Source: Desulfurococcaceae archaeon AG1 (GTDB lineage: Archaea; Thermoproteota; Thermoprotei_A; Sulfolobales; AG1). Taken from it: a DNA stretch of 64,000 nt. The notes beneath the pieces are model-generated. The model had not been told where the DNA came from, did no database searches, and saw only the letters and a list, made by a program, of their open reading frames with translations. Each line of letters opens with the position of its first letter. Position 1 is the first letter of the stretch. Location: the NCBI GenBank assembly GCA_003116855.1, contig BEWT01000013.1, positions 32,607 through 96,606 on the forward strand. Direction: 5' to 3'. The position numbers and the translations under genes were made by a program. Below are positions 35,097-43,506 of this stretch, piece by piece.

Positions 35097-35473
35097 CACA
35101 AAGGCTCAGCATGGCATACCAGCCAACGAAGATCATAAGCCGCATATAGCCATAAGGCTTGATCATCGATAAGGTTAGCGAACTCTAAGCCGCATAGATC
35201 CCAGGATCCTATTTCGAGATCCAATTCCGCACTTGATGAGAGAGATCCAAAGACAAAAGCGAGGCTTGGTTAAAGACACACCATATTCTATCGACCACCA
35301 GGATCGTAATACAACATCACTCGCTATAACCTATGGCTGCTCAATAGCTCTCAAGGCTTCTCTGATTTATGCATTGCTGAAACCAGAATCCCATTTAAGA
35401 GGACATTTTCCTGTTTTTAAATAGGAGTCTCGTGTTATTTGGAAGTCCGAAACCGTCGGCTATGGCTTAATAT

Positions 35474-35527
35474 CGGATCTTTTACTAAGCAACAAAGATC
35501 CGGACTCGCGGTGCGGGGGATCCCGCG
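35474..35527. ncRNA. candidate structured RNA (two stacked hairpins, unusually GC-rich)
   Basis: A perfect 9-bp stem CGGATCTTT/AAAGATCCG (35474-35482 with 35494-35502, 11-nt loop) is followed by GCGGG/CCCGC (35513-35517 with 35522-35526, GGAT loop) or the alternative CGCGG/CCGCG (35507-35511 with 35523-35527). The local GC content stands out against A/T-rich surroundings, as expected for a structured RNA in a thermophile. Strand and exact ends are unknown, and it does not match a tRNA. Confidence 0.35.
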
Positions 35528-35735
35528 GATTGTGTGGGATCGTTGGACGGGACATAAAACAAAGGATCTCAACAGATATCATCAGGAGATGAAAGTAGAG
35601 ATGCTATCCTAACACGCCCTTAGCGGTTCTCACAGGTTTCATGTTTTGATCACTAAAGGTAATACTATGTAATCGTTATGAAGCAAGATAGCCGGGCTAA
35701 GAGCATTAATACTTTTTCTCGTAATCATATTTAGA

Positions 35736-35751
35736 GAGGCTCTAGAGCCTC
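35736..35751. promoter_or_regulatory. perfect 16-bp palindrome at the polB1 promoter/start
   Basis: GAGGCTCTAGAGCCTC is fully self-complementary and ends 3 nt before the polB1 ATG (35755). A TATA-like CATATTTA (35726-35733) precedes it, so it would occupy the region between TATA box and transcription start. That is a classic place for a dimeric repressor to block polymerase recruitment. Operator function is inferred. Confidence 0.55.
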
Positions 35752-35754
35752 ATA

Positions 35755-38664
35755 ATGGGGGATTATGGTTATATGAGAAGGTATAATGAGGATAAGGGGC
35801 TTCTTAGATATTATAATAAGGAGAAACGGTTAGCTAAGAATACAGAGGATCTAGATCCACGTGTCGTTGAAGCTAATAGAAGATCTGGAGGCGGTAATGA
35901 GCAACATAAATACGATAAGCGTGATACTAGAAGACTATCTGGGCTTGATCTATATCTAGTGCAGAGAAGCCCTGTGAGCGTTGATAATGTAAGTAACAAT
36001 GTTCACGTAGGCGAAAGTCCTAGTGTTACAGCGCATTCTAAGGATCAGAATATGGCGGGCTTTAAACACAAAAATGCTGAGGATCCTGTGATGAGTCCTG
36101 GTATATCCAGCATTATTCATGAACCTTCAGGCCTCGATCCTGGACTATTCGAGATCCAGGAGGCAGTGGATCTGGAGGGCTATATAATGGAGGTATCATA
36201 TGATGGATCAACGTCTAAAGCTGTGATCTATGTTTATGTTGAGGAGGATGGGAAGCTATATAAGGTCTATGACAAGACTGGACATAGACCTTACTTCCTA
36301 GTAGATCTTGAGCCTGAGAAGGCGAGAGAGATAGCTGGGAGGAGTCAGGATGTGGTTGATATATATAGAGTTGAGAAATTCGATCTTCTATCTAATAGGA
36401 AAGTGATGCTCACAAAAATAGTTGTGAGAGACCCTCTAGTGGTTAGAAGGCTTAGAGACAAGTATCCAAAAACCTGGGAAGCCAATATAAAGTATCATCA
36501 TAACTATATCTATGACAACCAGCTAACACCAGGGATGAAATACAGGGTAAAAGGCTCTAGGTTTGACCTTATAGTAAATATAGATATGGATAAGGTTAGA
36601 GAAGAGATCTCAGAGATCTTTAGCGGCGAACCCGAATATGTGAGAGAGACAGCTATTAAATGGTACCCTATATTCGAGGCACCACCGCCAAGGGTTAAGA
36701 GAGCCTCATTAGATATAGAGGTATATACACCGACAAAAGGCAGGATACCCAAGCCAGAGGCAGCGGAATACCCGATAATAAGTGCAGCTATATGTGATAA
36801 TAGTGGGAAATGCAAAGTATTGCTCCTTAAGAGAGGGGATGGAGAAGAGCTTAAAGCCCTCAGAGAGATCGAGAAAGAAGGTGCAGAGGTCAGGGTTTTC
36901 AGCGATGAGAGAAGCCTCGTAGTAGCCCTCTATAGAGAGATAGCAAGATACCCTGTTATAGTCACCTTCAACGGTGATAACTTCGACCTACCCTACCTCT
37001 ACACAAGATCTAGGAAACTGGGTCTCCAGAAGGAAGAGATACCGATAGTGATTAGAGAGACCCATGCTACTTTCAAACACGCACTACATATAGACCTATA
37101 TAGGTTTTTCAAGAACAGGGCTATACAGAACTACGCATTCGAGGGCAAATATAAGGAGCACATGCTAGATGCCGTTGCACAGGCTCTTCTGGGGAAGGGG
37201 AAGCTGGCTAACGAGGAGGGTGTAGGCTCTATGAGCATTGACGAGCTGGCTAGATATAACTTGAGAGATGCACAGCTAACGATAGAGCTGACGACATATT
37301 CGAAAGAGCTTCTATGGAAACTCATAACACTTCTTATGAGGATAAGCAAGCTCGGGCTGGAAGACGTTACAAGAACCCAGGTGTCCACATGGATTAAGAA
37401 TCTCTTTTACTGGGAGCATAGATCTAAGGGGTATTTGATACCCTCAGAGATAGATCTATCTATCAAGAAATCCAGGAAAGCCACAGAGGCGATTATAAAG
37501 GGTAAGAAATATGCTGGCGCAATAGTGATTGACCCACCACAAGGAGTATTCTTCGATGTAGTTGTTGCTGACTATGCATCGCTGTATCCTAGTATTATTA
37601 AGAGGTGGAACCTGAGCTATGAGACCGTAGACCCCCCAGAAGGTATGTGTAGCAAGCTAGAACCCATAGCTGATGAGAGTGGTAACGAGATACACCAGGT
37701 ATGTATGGACAGAGTTGGGATAACATCTGTTATGATAGGGCTTTTGAGGGACTTCAGGGTAAAGATCTATAAGAGGAAGGCTAAGGATAAATCAGTGCCA
37801 GAGGAGCTGAGAAACTGGTACGATGTAGTTCAGAGGGCTATGAAGGTATATATAAACGCATCCTACGGCGTATTTGGACATGAGAAGTTCCCACTCTACG
37901 CACTACCTGTAGCTGAGAGTGTGACAGCTATTGGTAGGATGATAATAACCAGGAGCCTTAAGAAAGCAGAGGAGCTAGGGTTAATGGTACTCTATGGCGA
38001 TACTGACTCCCTATTCATATGGTCACCCGATCAGGGGAAGCTTGACAAGCTTAGAAGCTGGATCTATGAGAACTTCGGGCTGGAGCTAGAGGTGGATAAG
38101 AGGTACAGGTTTGTAGCGTTCTCGCTAAAGAAAAACTACCTAGGGGTTCTCCAAGACGGCTCTGTCGACATAAAGGGGCTTGTTGGTAAGAAGAAACACG
38201 TGCCGGAGTTTGTTAAAGAGGCATTTGCCGAGGCCGTGGGCAGGCTTGGATCTATAGAGACGCCCCAGGATATAATGAGGATATCAAGCTGGCTTAGAGA
38301 TATACTCCAAGATATATATAGAAAGCTGAGGGATAAGGAATACACGTTAGATCAGCTGAGCTTTAAAATGACTCTTGGGAAGCCTTTGGAGTCTTATACC
38401 AAGAACACACCGCAGCATGTAAAAGCAGCCCTGATGCTAGCTAGGGAGGGTGTGAGTATCTCCCAAGGTGATAACATATTGTTTGTCAAGGTTAGGGGTA
38501 GAGAGGGTGTTAAGCCTGTTCAGCTGGCAAAGGTGAGCGAGATAGATCTTGAGAAATATATAGAGAGCCTGAGATCCGCTTTTGAACAGATACTAGCACC
38601 GCTTAGCATAGAGTGGGAAGAGATCTCTGGCCATATGAGATTATCGGACTTTGCACATGCATAA
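35755..38664 (+). CDS. polB1: DNA polymerase B1 (family B replicative polymerase)
   Basis: The 969-aa polymerase matches crenarchaeal PolB1 (HRPYFLVDLEPEKA, LTKIVVRDPLVVRRLR, YDNQLTPGMKY). Exonuclease motifs are SLDIEVYTP (Exo I), VTFNGDNFDLPYL (Exo II) and YNLRDAQLT (Exo III). Polymerase motifs are DYASLYPSIIKRW (A), KVYINASYGVFG (B) and YGDTDSLF (C). All catalytic aspartates are intact, so both proofreading and synthesis should work. The first 130-140 residues are polar, repetitive in charge and apparently disordered, longer than the leader I recall in Sulfolobus PolB1. A PCNA gene follows at 169 bp on the same strand. Confidence 0.95.
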   Translation: MGDYGYMRRYNEDKGLLRYYNKEKRLAKNTEDLDPRVVEANRRSGGGNEQHKYDKRDTRRLSGLDLYLVQRSPVSVDNVSNNVHVGESPSVTAHSKDQNMAGFKHKNAEDPVMSPGISSIIHEPSGLDPGLFEIQEAVDLEGYIMEVSYDGSTSKAVIYVYVEEDGKLYKVYDKTGHRPYFLVDLEPEKAREIAGRSQDVVDIYRVEKFDLLSNRKVMLTKIVVRDPLVVRRLRDKYPKTWEANIKYHHNYIYDNQLTPGMKYRVKGSRFDLIVNIDMDKVREEISEIFSGEPEYVRETAIKWYPIFEAPPPRVKRASLDIEVYTPTKGRIPKPEAAEYPIISAAICDNSGKCKVLLLKRGDGEELKALREIEKEGAEVRVFSDERSLVVALYREIARYPVIVTFNGDNFDLPYLYTRSRKLGLQKEEIPIVIRETHATFKHALHIDLYRFFKNRAIQNYAFEGKYKEHMLDAVAQALLGKGKLANEEGVGSMSIDELARYNLRDAQLTIELTTYSKELLWKLITLLMRISKLGLEDVTRTQVSTWIKNLFYWEHRSKGYLIPSEIDLSIKKSRKATEAIIKGKKYAGAIVIDPPQGVFFDVVVADYASLYPSIIKRWNLSYETVDPPEGMCSKLEPIADESGNEIHQVCMDRVGITSVMIGLLRDFRVKIYKRKAKDKSVPEELRNWYDVVQRAMKVYINASYGVFGHEKFPLYALPVAESVTAIGRMIITRSLKKAEELGLMVLYGDTDSLFIWSPDQGKLDKLRSWIYENFGLELEVDKRYRFVAFSLKKNYLGVLQDGSVDIKGLVGKKKHVPEFVKEAFAEAVGRLGSIETPQDIMRISSWLRDILQDIYRKLRDKEYTLDQLSFKMTLGKPLESYTKNTPQHVKAALMLAREGVSISQGDNILFVKVRGREGVKPVQLAKVSEIDLEKYIESLRSAFEQILAPLSIEWEEISGHMRLSDFAHA

Positions 38665-38833
38665 ATGAATCAGAAACACGAGCCCTCTTCACACCTCAGG
38701 GCTGCGGCTTCATCATCGATAAAAGGATCTGTTAGGAAGCTTATATAATACGGATCCATATACAACGCTCACTAGCTTTGCAGAACCGGCTATGCTTTTT
38801 CTCCTCCCAGGATAATCATATCCGGGAATTCTC

Positions 38834-39586
38834 ATGTTCAGAATAGCCCATAGTGAGGGTAGCTTTATAAAAAACGTGTTCCAGGCAGCATTAGCACCCC
38901 TCGATACAGCCCCCCTCTACATTAGATCCGAGTTCCTAGAGATTCGCGGTCTCTCGCCAGATAGGCTTATAATGAGCATACTCACTATATCAAGCATCAT
39001 GTTTGAGGAATATCAGCTAAGCAGAGAAACATCGCTTCTTGTAGATAAAGAGGAACTTCTAGCATCCTTTAAGAGGCTCTCGAGAAGGGATAAGGTAGTG
39101 CTCAGCTATGAGGACGGCTCAAGAGATCTCAAGGTTCTGCTAATAAACACCAAGACAGGGGCTGAGAGAGAGTTTGCAGTCCAGATCAAAGAAGAGAATA
39201 TAGAGCCTATAGGCGATATACAGCTCGATCTAGAGGTGGAGGCTCAGATGAGCGGGGATGTTTTTACAACAATAGTAAAAGACGCAGCAATAGTTGGAGA
39301 TGAGGTTGAGTTCAGGGTTTCTGGGGATACTTTGAGGATAATATCTAGGGGAGAGGATAAAGAGTACCAAACAACACTGACAAGCGATAAAGGTCTTCTG
39401 TCACTCTCGTCAAGTCTTGAGAATGTCTCTTCCAAATATTCTATAGATCTTGTGAAGCAGGTTGCAAAAGCGGTAGATCCGGACTCGGTAGTTATAATCC
39501 AGTACGGGCCCAATAAGCCCCTAAAGCTTAGGTTATCGCTAGGAGGGGGCGCATCGCTCACTTACTGGATAACTCCGAGGGTCTAG
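38834..39586 (+). CDS. pcn: DNA polymerase sliding clamp (PCNA), paralogue 2
   Basis: The 250-aa clamp subunit shows the PCNA pattern with divergent sequence: FIKNVFQAALAPLDTAPLYI, FLEIRGLSPDRLIMSILTI, interdomain region IGDIQLDLEVEAQM, YSIDLVKQVAKAVDPDSVVIIQYGPNKPLKLRL and the terminal LTYWITPRV. It differs strongly from the paralogue at 32794-33552, as expected for subunits of a heterotrimeric clamp. Its position after polB1 suggests joint expression, though the 169-bp gap could hold its own promoter. Confidence 0.92.
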   Translation: MFRIAHSEGSFIKNVFQAALAPLDTAPLYIRSEFLEIRGLSPDRLIMSILTISSIMFEEYQLSRETSLLVDKEELLASFKRLSRRDKVVLSYEDGSRDLKVLLINTKTGAEREFAVQIKEENIEPIGDIQLDLEVEAQMSGDVFTTIVKDAAIVGDEVEFRVSGDTLRIISRGEDKEYQTTLTSDKGLLSLSSSLENVSSKYSIDLVKQVAKAVDPDSVVIIQYGPNKPLKLRLSLGGGASLTYWITPRV

Positions 39587-39680
39587 AGCTGTTTCTTTTC
39601 CAATACTCTCTTGGGATTTTGTAGTCTTTAGAAGCAAGAATGTTCAAGTGGTCCTAAATGCTTGAGGCTATTTTTCACCA

Positions 39681-39706
39681 ATACTGTAGAGAAAGATCTA
39701 CAGTAT
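39681..39706. repeat. perfect 10-bp hairpin in a 376-bp gene-free interval
   Basis: ATACTGTAGA and TCTACAGTAT flank a 6-nt loop. The hairpin lies 95 bp after the PCNA stop, between two convergent genes (39587-39962). Placement suits a transcript-end structure, but no T-run follows. The rest of the interval shows nothing recognisable. Confidence 0.5.
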
Positions 39707-39962
39707 CCATGACTGATAAATGCTCAAAGCTGCTGTAGAATGGTTTCATAGCAGATGGAGTAGCCTTTTCTGTCAACTTATAACTGTCGTAACCCAGCAG
39801 AAACATAGATCCAAGATATAGACGTGGTAAAGAAGTAAGGGTTCTTAGATGTTAAAGATCAAAAACCTTTAGGAACAAACAGTGGGGGCATCATAGAAGA
39901 GACAGGATCTTATTTTCCGTCTGGATCTCTCGATACATAACCAGATCTATTGTTAGTGAGAA

Positions 39963-40628
39963 TCAGCATGATATCTCCTTGATGATCTCTCCTGTACCGA
40001 GAAGAGCTGCCACAGTCTCCCATACACATCTCTCCGCATCTAAGCATGACGAGTCTGAGGAGCTGACTATAACTAGAGTTCCATCTTTGCCTCCACATAG
40101 ATCAAGGATCCTGGCTCCAAGCGGTGTCCTACTCATATTTATATCAGGTCTTCCCGCAGTATCGAGTATATATACCTCGCCTCCTTTTACCCCTATTATC
40201 ATGGCTCCAAGGCAACCGCTTCTTACAATCGTATCCCTTATATTTAGGATCCCTTTAGCTAAGACCTCACCGGATCTTGATTCATGCAGACATGACACAG
40301 AAATAAGATCCCATGGCGATGGATCCAGTCTCTCTTTAACGCATATAGAGCCAGTTATAATACCTCTCCACCTTGCTAGCACCTCATACCCCTTATCCGT
40401 TAGGTATGAACCACCCACAGGGTCAGTTTCAATAAGCCCAGAGGATCTCAGACACCTCACGAGAGATCTAGATGAACCCTCACCTATACCAAGCTCTCTT
40501 GAGATAAGAGCCCTCCCGAGAGGGCCCTTGATACTCAAGAGATCTAGAAGCTTAACTGCATGGTAAAAGCTATACCCCTTTCCTCTCACCCTTGTTGTAA
40601 GAATCCTTGCTCCCTGACCAGTCCCCAT
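39963..40628 (-). CDS. winged-helix regulator, DUF4443-like
   Basis: The N-terminal part is a winged helix: YSFYHAVKLLDLLSIKGPLGRALISRELGIGEGSSRSLVRCLRSSGLIETD, followed by a wing GGSYLTDKGYEVL. The C-terminal part (about residues 110-220) is a ligand-binding-looking domain with VRSGCLGAMIIGVKGGEVYIL and five or more cysteines, resembling archaeal DUF4443 regulators. Start ATG 40628 follows GGGGTG; the frame runs on to 40676 without a clear start signal. It converges on PCNA paralogue 2. The regulated target is unknown. Confidence 0.7.
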   Translation of the reverse strand: MGTGQGARILTTRVRGKGYSFYHAVKLLDLLSIKGPLGRALISRELGIGEGSSRSLVRCLRSSGLIETDPVGGSYLTDKGYEVLARWRGIITGSICVKERLDPSPWDLISVSCLHESRSGEVLAKGILNIRDTIVRSGCLGAMIIGVKGGEVYILDTAGRPDINMSRTPLGARILDLCGGKDGTLVIVSSSDSSCLDAERCVWETVAALLGTGEIIKEISC

Positions 40629-40829
40629 ATACACCCCAACAATACGATCTATTGGATGAAATAAATTTAAAATCAACCTGTAACCAGGTTTGAGAGTCCT
40701 TGTACCAGGTTAGTTTTGTCTAGATACAGCTAGAAGTAATAGTAATCAGGGTGGTCTAAAGTGTTTGCAAGACGCATATTGAATAGCACTAAGAGAACCA
40801 CGTTTTTCTAGTAAAGACTATAGGTTTAG

Positions 40830-40903
<74 letters not shown>

Positions 40904-40926
40904 TATTTAGATAGATATCCAGCGGG

Positions 40927-40936
40927 ATTATAATTA
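40927..40936 (-). promoter_or_regulatory. TATA box of tRNA-Ala
   Basis: On the minus strand the sequence TAATTATAAT is centred about 28 nt upstream of the first tRNA base, the canonical archaeal spacing. It is the clearest promoter for a stable RNA in the window. Confidence 0.6.
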
Positions 40937-41252
40937 TTATTTACCCTTAAAATGATATTTTTGTCTAGCCTATCTAGCGATTTCGATCGATCTGCAAAGG
41001 CTGAGGTTCTTCAGCATTGGCTTCGATTAAATTAAGAAAGTAAGGCTCATCAATTATATATAATGCTCAGATCACTAACCCTCCGTAACAATGATTACTA
41101 AGTTACGTATTCTCTTAGAAAGTCTAGATTTAGCATCGATGCCTGTCTTGCTTTTTTACAACATACCCAGGTTTCAGGGTAACTAATATTAAGCTATATA
41201 AACCACTTTATCTATAGTTTTACAATCTCAGGATAATATTATATACTAAGAT

Positions 41253-41380
41253 GATGTTGGGTTTCTTCGCAGCAATTAGCACAAGAGGATCTATGAGGAG
41301 GAGCTATGGGTAGGGGTCGCCCTGGGTATGTGGGGATCAATGGTAAAGACCCTGAGATCTATGAAGTCAAGGGCTAAGTA
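41253..41380 (+). repeat. degenerate dispersed repeat, copy C
   Basis: This is the best-preserved copy. One frame reads IYEEELWVGVALGMWGSM followed by KTLRSMKSRAK and a stop, with a stop just upstream, so it is open but lacks a start codon. The lead-in GATGTTGGGTTTCTTCGCAGC matches copy A. The interval 40904-41478 contains otherwise only the tRNA promoter, A/T-rich sequence and the promoter of the creatininase-family gene. Confidence 0.5.
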
Positions 41381-41478
41381 GTTAGCACCAAACAAAACAA
41401 ACCTGGTATAGAGCTTAAATCCATTTTAAGGCTTGCCGCTCATATTCCCTAGATAAGCTAACTAACTTTGGTGATATT

Positions 41479-42267
41479 TTGGAGAGCTATCTATGGAGAG
41501 AACTGAGCTGGAAAGAATTTGAAGAGATATGCGGGGGTGGAGAATGCTTCTCAGTTATACCCTGCGGATCTATAGAGCAACATGGCTATCATCTACCCTT
41601 GGGTACGGATCTCCACATAGCGGTCTCTCTGGCTAAGAAAGCTGTGGAGGAGGCCTGGAAAGCTGGGTATAAGGTGCTCTTGTTAGAGCCTATACCAATT
41701 GGTGTATCTGACATGTGGTCCGGTAATCCAGGCACTCTCTGGATCCCGTTAGAGGTGTTTATAGCATATGTTAAGGAGTATGTACTCTCGGTCTTTAGAA
41801 ATAATATCAAGAGAGTAATCGTGATCAACTCGCACGGCGGTAACGCTGATCCGCTTAAGGTGGCTTTGAAAAGCGCTACTAGCTCTCTTGATCCCAGCTA
41901 TAGGGCTTACTTGATAAACTATTGGGAGTTCGTTGGAGATGTTATAGATAGTATGTTTAGCAATAGATTCTTCCATGCAGATGAGGTTGAGACCTCGATA
42001 GCAAGCTCGCTGGGGCTGGGGGTAAAAATCCCTGGAAAGGAGATCCCTTACGAGCATATCAAGAGACCCTATAGTGATGAGTGGCATAGTCTCTCACTAA
42101 GCAAGAGACCAAGGGTCTATTTCTTTTACAGGGAAGGGGCAAGGCTTGAAGTAGGAGCGTTTAACGAGCCAGGAAGATACTCTGTAGAGGGTGGTGAGGC
42201 TGTTGTTAGGGCCTTTATAGACCGTTTCCTAGCCCTTCTCAGGGATATTAGGGAGAATAGGCTATGA
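41479..42267 (+). CDS. creatininase-family amidohydrolase
   Basis: The 262-aa protein has the metal-binding signatures of the creatininase fold: PCGSIEQHGYHLPLGTDLHIA (E, H and D ligands), NSHGGNADPL (H) and HADEVETSIA (E). Family members hydrolyse cyclic or linear amides, including creatinine, FAPy and other pathway intermediates. Start is TTG 41479 after GGTGAT. The gene is monocistronic and lies 3 kb before the carbamate-kinase island; a link to that pathway is possible but only by proximity. Confidence 0.88.
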   Translation: MESYLWRELSWKEFEEICGGGECFSVIPCGSIEQHGYHLPLGTDLHIAVSLAKKAVEEAWKAGYKVLLLEPIPIGVSDMWSGNPGTLWIPLEVFIAYVKEYVLSVFRNNIKRVIVINSHGGNADPLKVALKSATSSLDPSYRAYLINYWEFVGDVIDSMFSNRFFHADEVETSIASSLGLGVKIPGKEIPYEHIKRPYSDEWHSLSLSKRPRVYFFYREGARLEVGAFNEPGRYSVEGGEAVVRAFIDRFLALLRDIRENRL

Positions 42268-42289
42268 TGATATCTATCTAGAACCTCCT

Positions 42290-43453
42290 CTAACTCTTAA
42301 CCAGTTTCGCTATAAAGAACCCCTCGGACTCATGTATATGCGGGAATGTCCTCAAAACCTTCCCTGATATCTCGTAAGCTCTATATCCGTCTGAAGCATT
42401 GATCCTGGGTTTCACCAATACGTGACCCGCTGATCTGATGATCTTTAGCACCACCTCCTCTCCTTCTTCTGGAAGTAAGGAACATGTTGAATACACAACC
42501 TCGTTACCAAGATCTACAGCTCTTCTAAGCAGATCCTCCTGGATCCTAGCATAGTACTCAACCTTCCCCCTCCTGACCAAGTGTAGCCTCACAGCAGGTT
42601 CCTTAGCAATCGCGCCTGATGATGAGCAAGGAGCATCGAGAAGAACCTTGTCAAAAAGCCGTGGTGAAGAGAAAAACCTAGAATCCGTCACAGCTATATC
42701 TATATAACCCGCTACTCCTAGCCTTCTCACTAGATTCCGCATGGCCAGAACCCTCCTTTTAGAGAGATCTAGAGCAACGATCCTAGCCCTCCCCTCTGTT
42801 AACATCGCTATCAATGAAGCCTTCATACCCGGGGCTGAAGTCATATCGAGAATCAGATCGCCTGGTTGTGGTTCTAAAGCCTCGACAACAAGGCATGAGG
42901 CCTTATCCTGAGGAATAGCTATACCCTGTTTAACGGCTTTTAAAAGCCTTACCGGCTTCTTAGTATCTATGATTTTGTATAGATACCACAGATCCCTATC
43001 CCTCTCGACAACGGCTTCCTCCTCAAGAATCCTGAGGATCTTCTCCTCAGAAGCCTTTATGGTGTTTATCCTAAGCCACCTAACTCTCCTGTCAAGAGAC
43101 TCCATGAGAGCGTCTACCTCACCACCGATCAGGGATCCGAGCTCTTCGTAGAACCATTTGGGCACTGAGTATCTACACCAGGGATCCAGGTTTCTCCACA
43201 TATATTGATCTTTATTCAGCTCCATAGAAACAAAGATCCTTGCCAGCTTTTTTCTCGAGGCTTTGGGGTAGAGGCATCTCAGCATGATATAGCGTGCTAC
43301 GAACCTCCAAGTAGCGTCATATATCCTCTCCCTCTCCTCCAGGCTTTTTGCACATATCCTTCCTCTACATATTTTTTTAAAAGCCACATCTACTGAGAGG
43401 CTCTTATTCTCAACGAGATATAATGTTCTTGAGAGTATGTCAACTAGATCCAA
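42290..43453 (-). CDS. NOL1/NOP2/Sun-family RNA m5C methyltransferase
   Basis: The 387-aa enzyme has an N-terminal NusB-like/helical part (FVARYIMLRCLYPKASRKKL), the SAM-binding motif I DLILDMTSAPGMKASLIA, motif IV LDAPCSSSGAIAKEP with one catalytic cysteine, and motif VI VVYSTCSLLPEEGEEVV with the second. It methylates C5 of cytosine in rRNA or tRNA. Motif IV has PCSSSG rather than the usual PCSGxG. Start is TTG 43453. It converges on the creatininase-family gene. Confidence 0.92.
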   Translation of the reverse strand: MDLVDILSRTLYLVENKSLSVDVAFKKICRGRICAKSLEERERIYDATWRFVARYIMLRCLYPKASRKKLARIFVSMELNKDQYMWRNLDPWCRYSVPKWFYEELGSLIGGEVDALMESLDRRVRWLRINTIKASEEKILRILEEEAVVERDRDLWYLYKIIDTKKPVRLLKAVKQGIAIPQDKASCLVVEALEPQPGDLILDMTSAPGMKASLIAMLTEGRARIVALDLSKRRVLAMRNLVRRLGVAGYIDIAVTDSRFFSSPRLFDKVLLDAPCSSSGAIAKEPAVRLHLVRRGKVEYYARIQEDLLRRAVDLGNEVVYSTCSLLPEEGEEVVLKIIRSAGHVLVKPRINASDGYRAYEISGKVLRTFPHIHESEGFFIAKLVKS

Positions 43454-43506
43454 TGGTAACCATGCCCGGTTAAAAATCTATACTTAATTTATAATTGATC
43501 TATTAT

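Larger units (their letters stand above)
35097..35754. other. 658-bp non-coding interval upstream of polB1
   Basis: It contains an 11-bp direct repeat TAAGCCGCATA at 35136-35146 and 35186-35196 (50 bp apart, the first inside an AGCC/GGCT hairpin), a block of GC-rich hairpins at 35474-35527, and the 16-bp palindrome at the polB1 start. No reading frame looks coding. It is the most structured intergenic DNA in the window. Confidence 0.55.

Noticed and set aside
34892..35224. 110-codon minus-strand frame across 34.9-35.2 kb
   Set aside because: Mostly antisense to the 139-aa unknown gene; its non-overlapping part is A/T-rich intergenic DNA with no motif.
35474..35570. GC-rich hairpin block as a tRNA or H/ACA guide RNA
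   Set aside because: No T-arm, anticodon arm or acceptor pairing for a tRNA. An ACA occurs after GGACGGG near 35552, but the needed flanking stem does not form.
39979..40566. 195-codon plus-strand frame over the winged-helix regulator
   Set aside because: Shadow frame; the minus strand encodes a clear helix-turn-helix protein.
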